From contig JALHMF010000002.1 of NCBI GenBank assembly GCA_022844205.1, positions 62,001 to 126,000 on the forward strand: a stretch of 64,000 nucleotides of DNA, written 5' to 3'. The first letter of the stretch is position 1, and each line of letters begins with the position of its first letter. Of the stretch, positions 51,433 through 61,141 are shown piece after piece. The DNA is from Xanthobacteraceae bacterium. GTDB taxonomy: Bacteria; Pseudomonadota; Alphaproteobacteria; Rhizobiales; Xanthobacteraceae. The notes under the pieces were generated by a model. The model was not told where the DNA came from, did no database searches, and saw only the letters and a program-made list of their open reading frames with translations. A program made the translations under genes and the position numbers.

Positions 51433-51970
51433 CGCGGTCGAGTCTTGTTGAAAGCCATTCCAGCGCCTCGTCGCGGATGCCCAGTTCCCGCATGTGCCGC
51501 ACCGTCTCGATCACATAGTCCGGATTCGCGCCGGATTTTCCAATGCCCTGATTTACCAGTTTGAGCTGCGCTTCCAGCGCGAGTTTGCCCGCATACTGAA
51601 CGTGCGAACGGTCAACGAGATAGCAGAGTGCACGCACGCGCTGACGCTTGCCGTCCAGCAGCTCGACCGGCCGTACCGCTTCCCGATAGACTTTTGTAAT
51701 CAGTTCGCGCTCCTGCAAATAGGCGAGCGTGGATTTGGCGTTTCTAGCCTCGACCAGAAACGCGACCCCGCGGCAGCTTCCCCCGCGATCGAGTCCGAGC
51801 ACGAGGCCCGGCTTCTCCGGGGTGCCGCGGTGATTGTGCGAATAAACACAGAGCGAACGATGCGCGCCGATCAGCTTCGCCGGCCGCCGGTCGATGCTAT
51901 CGAAACCGGTGCGCCACATTAGCGAGCCGTAGCCGAACACCCAGAGATCGCCGTCTTCCAAGTCGGTCAT
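51413..51970 (-). CDS. gamma-glutamylcyclotransferase, ChaC-like
   Basis: 185 residues. LWVFGYGSLMWRTGFDSIDR (residues 9-28) is the conserved G-Y-G-S-L motif that binds the gamma-glutamyl group; the catalytic Glu is in the KSTLAYLQERELI region near residue 90. RVRALCYLVDRSHVQYAG matches the ChaC fold. Such enzymes degrade glutathione to 5-oxoproline and Cys-Gly. The 3' end overlaps the convergent orphan. Confidence 0.9.
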   Translation of the reverse strand: MTDLEDGDLWVFGYGSLMWRTGFDSIDRRPAKLIGAHRSLCVYSHNHRGTPEKPGLVLGLDRGGSCRGVAFLVEARNAKSTLAYLQERELITKVYREAVRPVELLDGKRQRVRALCYLVDRSHVQYAGKLALEAQLKLVNQGIGKSGANPDYVIETVRHMRELGIRDEALEWLSTRLDRVRPPAD

Positions 51971-51993
51971 GGGGCCGCGCTCACACCGGCAAT

Positions 51994-52971
51994 TCAGTCG
52001 CTCGCATAAGGCCGCGGAATGGCGACTTCCTCACCCGTGCCCTGCCGCCGCCCGAAATCCGGCTCCGCTGTATCCTGACCGACCTCGATGATCGATTTCC
52101 GGATCGCACGCGTGCGGGTGAACGTATCGAACAGCGTCTGCCCGTCGCCAGCCTTGATCGCGTTTACCAGAGCATCGAGATCTTTGTTAAACCGCGACAG
52201 GATTTCCAGCACGGCGTCCCTGTTGTGCAGAAAAATGTCCCGCCACATGGTGGGATCGGAAGCGGCAATGCGTGTGAAATCGCGAAAGCCGCCTGCGGAA
52301 AACTTGATCACCTCGGAGCGTGTATGCGTCTCGAGATCCGCGGCCGTTCCGACGATGTTGTAGGCAATGAGATGTGGCAGATGGCTCGTGATCGCGAGCA
52401 CGAGATCATGATGCTCGGCGTCCATTACCTCGACATTGGCGCCGATCGTTTCCCAAAAAAGCTTCAGGCGCTCTACAGCCGTTTGCTCGGTTCCGGCGGG
52501 AGGCGTCAGGATGCACCAGCGGTTTTCGAAAAGTTCGGCAAAACCCGCATCGGGACCGGAAAATTCCGTGCCCGCGACCGGATGCGCCGGTACGAAATGC
52601 ACGTTTTTAGGCAAATGCGGAGCCATCTCCTTGATGACGGCGGACTTCACCGAGCCTGCATCGGATACGATAGCGCCAGCTTTCAGCGACGAAGCGATCT
52701 CCTTCGCCACTTCGCCGCTGGCACCCACAGGAATTGAAACGATCACGAGATCGGCGTTCTTCACCGCCGCGGCATTCGTCTCGGCGACCTGATCGGCGAT
52801 TTTTAGTTCTCTTACGCGCTCACGCGTTTTCGCTGAGCGCGCGGTCGCAACAATCGTTCGCGCGGCGCCTTTCGCCCGCACCGCCCGCGCGATGGAGGAG
52901 CCGATCAGCCCCACGCCAATCAGCGTAATCCTTTCGAAGATTGGCCCGGAATCAGGCACGCGCCGCTCCAT
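51994..52971 (-). CDS. prephenate/arogenate dehydrogenase family protein
   Basis: 325 residues. The NAD(P) motif GVGLIGSS lies at residues 19-26. [49 protein letters not shown] (substrate-binding His) and the helical dimerisation domain with [15 protein letters not shown] are all TyrA/TyrC features. It makes 4-hydroxyphenylpyruvate or tyrosine. It overlaps hisC by 20 bases and follows the chorismate mutase gene's operon. NADP versus NAD preference is not decided. Confidence 0.93.
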   Translation of the reverse strand: MERRVPDSGPIFERITLIGVGLIGSSIARAVRAKGAARTIVATARSAKTRERVRELKIADQVAETNAAAVKNADLVIVSIPVGASGEVAKEIASSLKAGAIVSDAGSVKSAVIKEMAPHLPKNVHFVPAHPVAGTEFSGPDAGFAELFENRWCILTPPAGTEQTAVERLKLFWETIGANVEVMDAEHHDLVLAITSHLPHLIAYNIVGTAADLETHTRSEVIKFSAGGFRDFTRIAASDPTMWRDIFLHNRDAVLEILSRFNKDLDALVNAIKAGDGQTLFDTFTRTRAIRKSIIEVGQDTAEPDFGRRQGTGEEVAIPRPYASD

Positions 52972-54064
52972 TCAGAAACGATTTCAGCGCGCCCACTACC
53001 AGGCGGTTCGCTTCCTCGCCGCCGACGGTCATGCGCAGCGCGTCAGGCAGGTGATAGGCTTCGAGCCGGCGCAGCACGAGTCCGCGCTTCACCAAAAACT
53101 CGTCCGCGTCCTTTGCTGTTTTTCCCTTTTCTTTCGGAAAGTGGATCAGCAAGAAGTTCGCGACACTCGGCGTGACCTTCAACCCAAGTTGACCGATCTC
53201 TTCCGTCAGCCAGCCGAGCCACTGCGTATTGTGTGCGACCGCTTTTTCCGTGTGCGCGGGATCGCCCATCGCCGCGACGCCTGCGGCGATCGCCGGCGCG
53301 TTGACGTTGAAGGGACCTCGCACGCGGTTGATCGCGTCCACCACCGCCTCAGGCGCGTACATCCAGCCGATGCGTAGCCCCGCCAATCCATAGATTTTCG
53401 AAAACGTGCGCGTCATCACCACATTCTCGCAGGTGGCGACGAGCTCGATTCCCGCCTCATAATCGTTGCGGCGGACATATTCGGCATAGGCCGCATCCAT
53501 CACGAGCAGAACGCGCGGCGGCAGACCCGCCTGAAGGCGCCGCATCTCCGAATGCGAAATGTAGGTGCCCGTCGGATTGTTCGGATTTGCAATGAACACA
53601 ACCCGCGTGCGTGCACTCACTGCCGCGAGGATCGCATCCACGTTCGCCGTGTAATCCGACTCGGCCACTTCCACAGGTTTGCCGCCAGCGGCAAGGGTGG
53701 CGTTCCGGTAAACGAGAAAGCCGTGCCGCGTGAAAATCGCCTCGTCGCCCGGCGCGAGATACGCGTGCGCGAGCAAGTTGAGGAGATCGTCCGAACCGCA
53801 GCCGCAGACAATACGCGACGGATCGAGGCCGAATGTTTTTCCAATGGCCTCACGCAACGCCGTCGCAGCGCCGTCGGGATATTGCTCGAGCTTGTCAGCA
53901 AGCGAATGGAACGCCTCCACGGCCCTGGGACTCGGCCCAAGCGGCGTCTCATTCGAAGAGAGCTTGTGCACCTTTGCCGCCCCCGGCGCATGGCTGCGGC
54001 CGGGCACATAAGCGTTGATGTCCAAAACTCCTGCCCGCGGTGTGGGCCGTTCGCTTGCGCTCAT
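52952..54064 (-). CDS. hisC: histidinol-phosphate aminotransferase
   Basis: 370 residues, fold type I PLP enzyme. The PLP lysine is K223 in [24 protein letters not shown] binds the ring region, and [10 protein letters not shown] with [13 protein letters not shown] complete the class II-like HisC pattern. It converts imidazole-acetol phosphate to histidinol phosphate. Its place between chorismate mutase and prephenate dehydrogenase suggests it may also transaminate aromatic acids, as reported for some HisC homologues. It lies 20 bases after the chorismate mutase gene. Confidence 0.93.
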   Translation of the reverse strand: MSASERPTPRAGVLDINAYVPGRSHAPGAAKVHKLSSNETPLGPSPRAVEAFHSLADKLEQYPDGAATALREAIGKTFGLDPSRIVCGCGSDDLLNLLAHAYLAPGDEAIFTRHGFLVYRNATLAAGGKPVEVAESDYTANVDAILAAVSARTRVVFIANPNNPTGTYISHSEMRRLQAGLPPRVLLVMDAAYAEYVRRNDYEAGIELVATCENVVMTRTFSKIYGLAGLRIGWMYAPEAVVDAINRVRGPFNVNAPAIAAGVAAMGDPAHTEKAVAHNTQWLGWLTEEIGQLGLKVTPSVANFLLIHFPKEKGKTAKDADEFLVKRGLVLRRLEAYHLPDALRMTVGGEEANRLVVGALKSFLNGAARA

Positions 54065-54084
54065 GACTCAAATCCGGTTTGCGA

Positions 54085-54930
54085 TCAGACGGTATAGCGG
54101 TTCGCATGACCGCCGACGAGGGCGGTGGCACGCACGGTCGAGCCCGCTTTCTGGAGCGCGTCCGTAACCTCCGGAAGCTTTCGCCCCGGCGGAAGCGACA
54201 GAAGCAAGGCCGCGCCATCGATTGCGTCGGGCACGACCAGCGCCTCCGCCAATGCGGACACTGCGCGTGCAGCCAAAGGAGCCCAACCCGCGACCCGCAC
54301 GCTCCACGTCTCGACTTCCGTGACAGCGGCTTCGACCGGCCGCGAAACGACGAATAGCGGAAACGAAGCGGGATGATTGCTGCGCTCGACGAACGGAACA
54401 CGCGCGATGATCTTCGGAGATTTTTCGTTCTCCAGAGCGGTCCACCACGGAGTACTCGTCGCCACACTTTTCGCCGGCACCAGTCCGAGATCGCCGCGCG
54501 ACGCAGCGACGGAAGCAATCACGGCGCCAGCGCCAGTATGCGCAATCAACGGAACCGTGAAGCCGAAATGAAACCGGGCGGAATCGCGCACCGCCGCATC
54601 GCCGCCAGACATGTCGGCATGCACGGAGTAAGACGCCTGCACATACGTGAAGGTGGAGATGATGACGCGCCAGATGCTCTCGACCGTGTCGAGCGGCAGG
54701 ATGCCCCGATGGCGCTGCACCAGCCTGCGCATCATCTCGGCTTCGCGGGCGGGCCGGAAGGCAGCGCCGGAATCCTGCGTGCCCTTGACGTTGATCAGTT
54801 CGCCGATGATCTCGCCGCGCTCGATCAGCCGCTCGTGGATCTCGGCATCAATGCGGTCGATCTCGGCGCGCAGGTCGCCGAGCGTCAGGGCCTGACCGTC
54901 TTTCGCCTTGGTTTTACCGGTTTCGGACAT
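54085..54930 (-). CDS. chorismate mutase with C-terminal extra domain
   Basis: 281 residues from the ATG at 54930. The N-terminal AroQ domain (about residues 14-100) shows LGDLRAEIDRIDAEIHERLI, ERGEIIGELINVKG and FRPAREAEMMRRLVQRHRG, and makes prephenate from chorismate. The C-terminal ~175 residues have a periplasmic-binding-like or prephenate-dehydratase-like pattern (SVAASRGDLGLVPAKSVATS, IIARVPFVERSNHPASF), but no clear dehydratase Thr-Arg-Phe motif. A longer frame to 55278 would run antisense into metX and is rejected. First gene of the CM-hisC-TyrA operon; divergent from metX. Confidence 0.88.
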   Translation of the reverse strand: MSETGKTKAKDGQALTLGDLRAEIDRIDAEIHERLIERGEIIGELINVKGTQDSGAAFRPAREAEMMRRLVQRHRGILPLDTVESIWRVIISTFTYVQASYSVHADMSGGDAAVRDSARFHFGFTVPLIAHTGAGAVIASVAASRGDLGLVPAKSVATSTPWWTALENEKSPKIIARVPFVERSNHPASFPLFVVSRPVEAAVTEVETWSVRVAGWAPLAARAVSALAEALVVPDAIDGAALLLSLPPGRKLPEVTDALQKAGSTVRATALVGGHANRYTV

Positions 54931-55065
54931 ATCTCTGGGCCAAACGAGTGCGGCGCCCTGATAGCGCGGCGCTAACGGAACGCAAAGAAAACATTGACAG
55001 GCTAACGCCGCCCTACCTAGCTCTACTGCCCGCCGGGGCCTAAAAGGCAGGCGCCTGAGGACGTT

Positions 55066-56256
55066 ATGAGCGTTGTACGCGTCGATCTCGAAGCGCCTGA
55101 AAACCGCGCGAAGGCCATCCGCCGCGAGGCCGATGAGCCGCGCTCGCAACTCGTCAAATTCGGCCCCGACAAGCCGCTTCGTCTGGATGCCGGCGTCGAT
55201 CTCTCCCCGTTCCAGATCGCCTACATGACCTATGGCGAACTGAATGCGCGGAAGTCGAACGCCATCCTCGTCTGCCATGCGCTGTCAGGCGACCAGTATG
55301 TCGCAAGCGAGCACCCGGTCACCAAGAAACCCGGCTGGGGCGAAACGCTGATCGGTCCCGGCAAGCCGATCGATACCAACCGTTATTTCGTCATCTGCTC
55401 GAACGTGCTGGGCGGGTGCATGGGCACCACAGGCCCCGCTTCCCGCGATCCGAAAACCGGCGAGCCTTACGGGCTTTCACTTCCGGTCGTTACCATTCGC
55501 GACATGGTGCGCGCGCAGGCGATGCTGCTCGACCATCTCGGCATCAACACGCTTCTATGCGTCACCGGCGGTTCGATGGGCGGCATGCAGGCGCTGCAAT
55601 GGGCGGTGAGCTATCCCGAGCGCGCATTCGCCGTGCTGCCGCTTGCCACCGCCGCGCGCCACTCCGCGCAGAACATCGCGTTCCACGAAGTCGGCCGTCA
55701 GGCGGTGATGGCCGATCCGGAATGGCGCAACGGCCGTTATCTGGTCGAAGGACGCAATCCCAGCCGCGGCCTCGCGGTCGCGCGCATGGCCGCGCATATT
55801 ACGTATCTTTCTGACGCCGCCTTGCACCGGAAATTCGGCCGGCAATTGCAAGACCGTCAGGCGCTGACCTTCGGCTTCGATGCCGACTTCCAGGTGGAAA
55901 GTTATTTGCGCCATCAGGGTTCGAGCTTCGTCGATCGCTTCGATGCGAACAGCTATCTCTACATCACCCGCGCGATGGATTATTTCGATCTCGCCGGTGA
56001 ACACGGAGGCGTGCTCGCCAACGCATTCAAAGGTACGCGCTCGCGTTTCTGCGTCGTTTCGTTCACATCCGACTGGCTGTTCCCGACGAGCGACGCCCGC
56101 CAGATCGTGCACGCGCTGAATGCATCGGGGGCATCGGTTTCTTTCGCTGAGATTGAAACCGACAAGGGTCACGACGCCTTCCTGCTCGACGAGCCGGAAC
56201 TCTTCGCCATCACGCGCGGCTTCCTCGAATCCGCCGCCCGCTCGCGCGGGCTCTAG
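55066..56256 (+). CDS. metX: homoserine O-acetyltransferase
   Basis: 396 residues, alpha/beta-hydrolase fold. The catalytic Ser is S160 in [16 protein letters not shown], the Asp is in [11 protein letters not shown], and the His is in [31 protein letters not shown] and [14 protein letters not shown] are further MetX blocks. It activates homoserine for methionine synthesis; acetyl versus succinyl transfer is not settled from sequence alone. metW follows on the same strand. A TTGACA at 54994-54999 and palindromes in the leader may be regulatory. Confidence 0.93.
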   Translation: MSVVRVDLEAPENRAKAIRREADEPRSQLVKFGPDKPLRLDAGVDLSPFQIAYMTYGELNARKSNAILVCHALSGDQYVASEHPVTKKPGWGETLIGPGKPIDTNRYFVICSNVLGGCMGTTGPASRDPKTGEPYGLSLPVVTIRDMVRAQAMLLDHLGINTLLCVTGGSMGGMQALQWAVSYPERAFAVLPLATAARHSAQNIAFHEVGRQAVMADPEWRNGRYLVEGRNPSRGLAVARMAAHITYLSDAALHRKFGRQLQDRQALTFGFDADFQVESYLRHQGSSFVDRFDANSYLYITRAMDYFDLAGEHGGVLANAFKGTRSRFCVVSFTSDWLFPTSDARQIVHALNASGASVSFAEIETDKGHDAFLLDEPELFAITRGFLESAARSRGL

Positions 56257-56274
56257 GCGGAAGGCTTGGCCGAA

Positions 56275-56913
56275 ATGCTCACCCGCACCGAACCGCTTAC
56301 GCCGAAAGAACGCCGTGTCGACCATGTGTTGGTCGCGGACATGGTGAAGAACGGCGCACGCGTACTAGACGTGGGCTGCGGAGATGGCGAGCTTCTTAAC
56401 CTGCTTGCCGAAACACGCGGAGTGGACGGCCGCGGCATTGAAATTTCGCAAGCCGGCGTCAACCGCTGTGTCGCCAAGGGTCTTGCGGTGATCCAGGGCG
56501 ACGCCGACATCGACCTTGCCAATTATCCCGACGATGCGTTCGACTATGTGATCCTGTCCCAGACGCTGCAGGCAACACGGCGCCCGCGCTATGTACTGGA
56601 GCAAATGCTTCGCATCGGGCGCCATGCGGTCGTTTCGTTTCCGAATTTCGGCCACTGGAAGATCCGGCTGAAGCTTCTGTTCCGGGGCCGCATGCCCGTC
56701 ACCGACAACCTGCCGGAAAGCTGGTACGAGACCCCGAACATTCATTTCTGCACGATCCGTGACTTCGTCGAGCTGGCACGCGAGATCGACGTGAAGATGG
56801 AGCGCGCCGTGGCGCTGAACGCGCGCGGATGGCCGGTGCGCTGGCTGGCACCCTGGTGGCTGTGGAATCTCTTCGGCCAGCAGGCGGTATTCCTGCTTTC
56901 CCGCAAGAAATAG
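56275..56913 (+). CDS. metW: methionine biosynthesis protein MetW
   Basis: 212 residues from the ATG at 56275, with GGAAGG about ten bases upstream. The SAM-binding fold is clear: RVLDVGCGDGELLNLLAETR (motif I, about residues 29-48), GIEISQAGVNRCVAKGLAVI and YVILSQTLQATRRPRYVLEQ. MetW enhances MetX activity in methionine synthesis. The gene lies 18 bases after metX, which is the standard alpha/beta-proteobacterial pairing. Confidence 0.94.
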   Translation: MLTRTEPLTPKERRVDHVLVADMVKNGARVLDVGCGDGELLNLLAETRGVDGRGIEISQAGVNRCVAKGLAVIQGDADIDLANYPDDAFDYVILSQTLQATRRPRYVLEQMLRIGRHAVVSFPNFGHWKIRLKLLFRGRMPVTDNLPESWYETPNIHFCTIRDFVELAREIDVKMERAVALNARGWPVRWLAPWWLWNLFGQQAVFLLSRKK

Positions 56914-56915
56914 GT

Positions 56916-57641
56916 TTAGATTCCCGCAGGTTCCGCAGAGGGTACCAGCACCGGGTCGGCTTTTTTCACTTTTCTCGCCTGCACCGGCCGCCAGACTTGC
57001 TTGGCCGCTTCCACAACATGAACGCCGGCAAAAGGCAGCGACAGTGTCTTGCCCACGCGTTCCCACGCGACCGCAGTGCGCAGCAGCGGCGTCGCGGCAA
57101 AAGGCGGCATCCAAAGCGCCTCGTCCCAACCGACCGGCGTGAACAGCGCGTCGCGCAAAATCCCGACAAGCTGCGATTTGGAATAGGGCCGGCCATGTCC
57201 GAACGGTGTGGTATCCATGCGCGCCCAGATGCCGCGCCGGTTGGGCACCACGAGAATAAGCCGCCCGCCGCCGGCGAGCACACGCCAGACTTCCTGTAAC
57301 ATCTCGGCGGCGTGGAAGGTCGATTCCAGCGCATGCACCGCGATCACGCGGTCGATGCTCGCATCCTGCAAAGGCAGCAACGTTTCATGCACGAGCGAGG
57401 AAAGCGTCGGCAATTTGGTCGGCCATTTCATCACGCCCTGCACGGCGGGCATGAATGCAAACGTGCGCTCGCCCTCATCGCGGAAGATGCCGAGATAAGG
57501 TGTTGCGTAACCCAGTCCTACAACGCGCATACCGCGCGCCTCGGGCAATCGGCCGCGGATAGCGCGATTCACGAGCCGCCGCGTCACTTGGCCGAGCGGC
57601 GACGAATAGAACCCTCGCAGATCGACTATATCCTGATACAT
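56916..57641 (-). CDS. class I SAM-dependent methyltransferase
   Basis: 241 residues from the ATG at 57641; the longer frame to 57809 adds sequence antisense to gloB. The SAM core is MRVVGLGYATPYLGIFRDEG (degenerate motif I), ALESTFHAAEMLQEVWRVLA and LILVVPNRRGIWARMDTTPF. It is the Rhizobiales methyltransferase frequently found divergent from gloB. The C-terminal 40 residues are basic. The substrate is unknown. It converges on metW with a two-base gap. Confidence 0.85.
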   Translation of the reverse strand: MYQDIVDLRGFYSSPLGQVTRRLVNRAIRGRLPEARGMRVVGLGYATPYLGIFRDEGERTFAFMPAVQGVMKWPTKLPTLSSLVHETLLPLQDASIDRVIAVHALESTFHAAEMLQEVWRVLAGGGRLILVVPNRRGIWARMDTTPFGHGRPYSKSQLVGILRDALFTPVGWDEALWMPPFAATPLLRTAVAWERVGKTLSLPFAGVHVVEAAKQVWRPVQARKVKKADPVLVPSAEPAGI

Positions 57642-57768
57642 CCCCGCACTCCGGCCGCTGCAGGAAAACAAATAGCGTGTCGCGTGTTGGTGTCCAAATC
57701 GGCGGATTGCCTTGCCGGACGCGCTACCCGTGTTAGTTTCGCCGAATACTGAAAAATCGGAGTAATCA

Positions 57769-58542
57769 ATGGCCGTCAGAATCCGGCTCGTGCCGTGCCT
57801 GAGCGACAACTACGCGGTGATCCTGCATGAAGTGGACACCAACACCACCGTGCTGATCGATGCGCCTGAGGCGGCGCCAATCGAGGCCGCGCTCGACCAG
57901 GCCGGGTGGAAACTCACGCATATGCTGATCACGCACAAGCATGGCGATCACGTGCAGGGCATTGCCGCGCTCAAGAAGAAGTATGGTGCCACGGTGATCG
58001 GTCCGCGCGGCGAGGCGAGCGAAATTCCGATGATCGACAGCAAGGTCGCCGAAGGCGATGTCGTATCCGTCGGCAACATGAAGGCGAAAGTGTTTGAAAC
58101 GCCTGGCCACACGGCGGGTCACATCGTGTTCTGGTTCGAGCAGGAAAAGCTGCTGTTTGCCGGCGACACCCTATTCGCGCTCGGCTGCGGGCGGTCCTTC
58201 GAACGGCCCGCATCCGTGCTCTGGCAGTCGATCCTCAAGATTCGCGATCTTCCGGGCGACACGAAGCTCTATTGCGGCCATGAATATACACTCTCCAACG
58301 CGCGCTTCTCCGTGACGGTCGATCCGAAAAACGCCGCACTGAAAAGGCGGCTCGCTGAAATCGAGAGGGCCCGTGCTGAAGGAAAACCAACCGTTCCTTC
58401 CATGATGCAGGAAGAACGCGAAACCAATCCGTTCCTGCGGCCGGACAACACCGAAGTCGCGGAAGCCCTCGGCATGAAGGGCGCCGATCCCGCCGCCGTA
58501 TTCACGGAACTGCGCGAGCGGAAAAACAATTTCAAAGGCTGA
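57769..58542 (+). CDS. gloB: hydroxyacylglutathione hydrolase (glyoxalase II)
   Basis: 257 residues, metallo-beta-lactamase fold. The metal site THKHGDH is at residues 55-61, GHTAGHIVFWF and LFAGDTLFALGCGRSFE carry further ligands, and YCGHEYTLSNARFSVTVDP is the C-terminal substrate region. It hydrolyses S-lactoylglutathione to lactate and glutathione, second step of methylglyoxal removal. The cupin gene starts two bases after its stop. Confidence 0.95.
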   Translation: MAVRIRLVPCLSDNYAVILHEVDTNTTVLIDAPEAAPIEAALDQAGWKLTHMLITHKHGDHVQGIAALKKKYGATVIGPRGEASEIPMIDSKVAEGDVVSVGNMKAKVFETPGHTAGHIVFWFEQEKLLFAGDTLFALGCGRSFERPASVLWQSILKIRDLPGDTKLYCGHEYTLSNARFSVTVDPKNAALKRRLAEIERARAEGKPTVPSMMQEERETNPFLRPDNTEVAEALGMKGADPAAVFTELRERKNNFKG

Positions 58543-58543
58543 A

Positions 58544-58981
58544 ATGATCGACGGAAGCCTTTCCGCCCAGGAAGTGATCCGGCTTCTGGACCTGAAGCCG
58601 CATCCGGAAGGCGGACATTTCCGCGAGACGTTTCGCGATCCGCGCACGATCAATGGCCGCTCCCTATCGACAGCAATCTATTTTCTGCTTGCCGCGGGCG
58701 AACGCTCGCATTGGCATCGCGTGGATGCGGCAGAAGCCTGGCACTGGCATGCCAGAGCACCCCTTGCGCTGGAAGTTTTTACTGAAGAAAGATGCACCAT
58801 TGAGCGCGTCGTGCTTGGCACGGATCTGGCGGTAGGCCAGCGGCCGCAGGCCGTGGTGCCAATGATAGCGTGGCAAGCCGCCCAATCGCTCGGGGCGTGG
58901 ACGCTGGTCGGATGCACCGTTGCACCCGGTTTTGAATTTTCGGGATTCGAACTGGCGCCGCCAAGCTTCCTGCCCGGCTGA
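58544..58981 (+). CDS. DUF985-type cupin protein
   Basis: 145 residues, single cupin barrel. PHPEGGHFRETFRDP (about residues 19-33), FLLAAGERSHWHRVDAAEAW (two His of the metal-like site) and GCTVAPGFEFSGFELAP match the DUF985 family. Function unknown; some relatives bind metals or sugars. It starts within two bases of gloB and is likely cotranscribed. Confidence 0.92.
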   Translation: MIDGSLSAQEVIRLLDLKPHPEGGHFRETFRDPRTINGRSLSTAIYFLLAAGERSHWHRVDAAEAWHWHARAPLALEVFTEERCTIERVVLGTDLAVGQRPQAVVPMIAWQAAQSLGAWTLVGCTVAPGFEFSGFELAPPSFLPG

Positions 58982-58984
58982 ACG

Positions 58985-59710
58985 TCAAGCCATGAACTGG
59001 CCGCCGTTCACCGAAATCGTTGAGCCCGTGATATAACCGGCATCATCGGACGCGAGGAACAAGACGCATCGTGCGACTTCCTCCGGCTCGCCGAGACGGC
59101 CGAGCGGAATGAGCGGCAGCACTGCCTTATCGAGTACGTCCTTGGGCATCGCGCGCACCATTTCGGTGCCGATATAGCCGGGGCAAATCGCATTCACGGT
59201 GACGCCTTTACGCGCATTCTCCTGCGCCAGCGCCTTGGTGAAGCCGATCTCGCCGGCTTTCGCCGCCGAATAATTGCATTGACCCATCTGCCCCTTCTGG
59301 CCGTTGATCGAGGAAATATTGACGATACGGCCGAAATTGCGCTCGCGCATGCCTTCGATCACCGGGCGGCACATGTTGAACAGCGAATTGAGGTTTGTGT
59401 TGATGACCGCCGTCCATTGTTCGGCGGTCATCTTGTGGAACATGCCGTCGCGGGTGATGCCGGCATTGTTCACAAGCACATCGACCGGGCCGACATCCGC
59501 CTGAACCTTTTCGATACCGGCGGCGCAGGACTTGTGATCGCTCACGTCCCACTTAAAGATGGAAATGCCGGTTTCATTCTTAAATTTGCTTGCCGCTTCA
59601 TCGTTGCCCGCGTAGTTCGCGGCCACCTGGTAGCCGGCAGCCTTCAAAGCCTTCGAAATGGCGGCACCGATTCCGCGCGTGCCGCCGCTCACCAAAGCGA
59701 CGCGACTCAT
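58985..59710 (-). CDS. phaB: acetoacetyl-CoA reductase
   Basis: 241 residues, short-chain dehydrogenase. The NADP motif is VSGGTRGIGAAIS (residues 7-19), the structural block is NNAG (81-84), and the catalytic Tyr147 and Lys151 are in QCNYSAAK. NGQKGQMGQ is characteristic of PhaB. It reduces acetoacetyl-CoA to (R)-3-hydroxybutyryl-CoA with NADPH for polyhydroxybutyrate. It is 36 bases after phaA on the same strand. Confidence 0.95.
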   Translation of the reverse strand: MSRVALVSGGTRGIGAAISKALKAAGYQVAANYAGNDEAASKFKNETGISIFKWDVSDHKSCAAGIEKVQADVGPVDVLVNNAGITRDGMFHKMTAEQWTAVINTNLNSLFNMCRPVIEGMRERNFGRIVNISSINGQKGQMGQCNYSAAKAGEIGFTKALAQENARKGVTVNAICPGYIGTEMVRAMPKDVLDKAVLPLIPLGRLGEPEEVARCVLFLASDDAGYITGSTISVNGGQFMA

Positions 59711-59746
59711 CTTCCACTTCCTCCCCTAACTGCCGGCGCGATCTGA

Positions 59747-60925
59747 TCAGCCGCGCTCGACACACATTGCAATCCCCATGCCGCCGCCGATGCAGAGCGT
59801 GGCGAGGCCGCGCTTGGCGTTGCGCGCCTCCATCTCCGCGAGCAGCGTAACGAGGACGCGCGCACCCGACGCGCCGACCGGATGACCGATCGCGATGGCG
59901 CCGCCATTCACATTCACCTTGGCCGTGTCCCAGCCCATATCCTTGTTCACGGCACAGGCCTGAGCGGCAAAAGCCTCGTTGGCTTCCACCAGATCGAGAT
60001 CGTCCGTCTTCCAGCCGGCCTTCTTCAGCGCAGCGCGCGAAGCCGGGATCGGTCCCGTGCCCATAATTGACGGATCGACGCCGGCCTGCGCCCAGGAAAC
60101 GATACGCGCGATCGGCTTGCGGCCTTCCTTCGCCGCTTGCGCAGCGCTCATCAGCACAAGCGCGGCAGCGCCATCGTTGATGCCGGAAGCATTGCCGGCC
60201 GTCACGGAGCCATCCTTCTCGAAGGCGGGCCTAAGTTTGCCGACCGTTTCCATGGTCGTGCCGTGGCGCGGATACTCGTCCGCATCCACGATGATGTCGC
60301 CCTTCTTGGATGCGATTTTCACCGGCGCGATCTGGCTCTTGAACTTGCCGGCCTTCTGCGCGGCTTCCGCCTTCTGTTGCGAGGCGACCGCAAATTCATC
60401 CTGCTGCGAGCGGGTGATCTGCCACTGCTTTGCGACGTTTTCGGCGGTGTTGCCCATGTGGTAGCCGTTGAAGGCATCCCAAAGCCCGTCCTTGATCATC
60501 GTGTCGATCATTTCGAGCGAGCCCATCTTCGTGCCGTTGCGTAGATGCGCACAGTGCGGAGCCTGGCTCATGGATTCCTGTCCGCCGGCGACCACGATTT
60601 CGGAATCGCCGTTGACGATCGCCTGATAGCCGAGTGCCACCGCCCGCAAGCCGGAACCGCAAAGCTGATTGACGCCCCATGCCGGAATCTCGACGGGCAA
60701 TCCCGCCGCAATAGAGGCCTGACGGGCAGGGTTCTGTCCCTGCCCTGCCGTCAGAATCTGACCCATGATGACTTCGGAAACACGGCCCGGCTCGACACCG
60801 GCGCGCGATAGCGCCGCCTCAATTGCAACCTTGCCCAGCAGATGCGCCGGAAGACCGGCCAGCGCGCCATTGAAAGCACCAACTGGGGTGCGGACCGAGC
60901 TTACGATAACAACGTCTTCACTCAT
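59747..60925 (-). CDS. phaA: acetyl-CoA C-acetyltransferase (beta-ketothiolase)
   Basis: 392 residues from the ATG at 60925. The acyl-binding Cys is C89 in [14 protein letters not shown], the His is in [18 protein letters not shown] and the terminal Cys is in [13 protein letters not shown]. It condenses two acetyl-CoA molecules to acetoacetyl-CoA, first step of PHB synthesis. phaA-phaB forms one operon; phaR is divergent. The PHB synthase phaC is not in the window. Confidence 0.96.
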   Translation of the reverse strand: MSEDVVIVSSVRTPVGAFNGALAGLPAHLLGKVAIEAALSRAGVEPGRVSEVIMGQILTAGQGQNPARQASIAAGLPVEIPAWGVNQLCGSGLRAVALGYQAIVNGDSEIVVAGGQESMSQAPHCAHLRNGTKMGSLEMIDTMIKDGLWDAFNGYHMGNTAENVAKQWQITRSQQDEFAVASQQKAEAAQKAGKFKSQIAPVKIASKKGDIIVDADEYPRHGTTMETVGKLRPAFEKDGSVTAGNASGINDGAAALVLMSAAQAAKEGRKPIARIVSWAQAGVDPSIMGTGPIPASRAALKKAGWKTDDLDLVEANEAFAAQACAVNKDMGWDTAKVNVNGGAIAIGHPVGASGARVLVTLLAEMEARNAKRGLATLCIGGGMGIAMCVERG

Positions 60926-61141
60926 GAGGGTTTCTCCATGCGGCGCCGGGTGCTGGATTTGGCGCGGTGTCCATCTTTCACCGCCATCGTTGGTAGCCGA
61001 TGCGTGCGATGTCAATATGAGAAAGGGAGTTTACTGCCTTCGGAAGACCCGCCGACAAATGGGTAGCCCCACCCCGGGAAACGTCCTAAGGTGAAAGATC
61101 GCCGGGAACCATTGTCCGCTAACAGGAATTTTTTGAGCGAC

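Noticed and set aside
54931-55065. SAM-II riboswitch upstream of metX
   Set aside because: The leader lacks the GATTT and GCTAAA core arrangement of SAM-II; only unrelated palindromes are seen.
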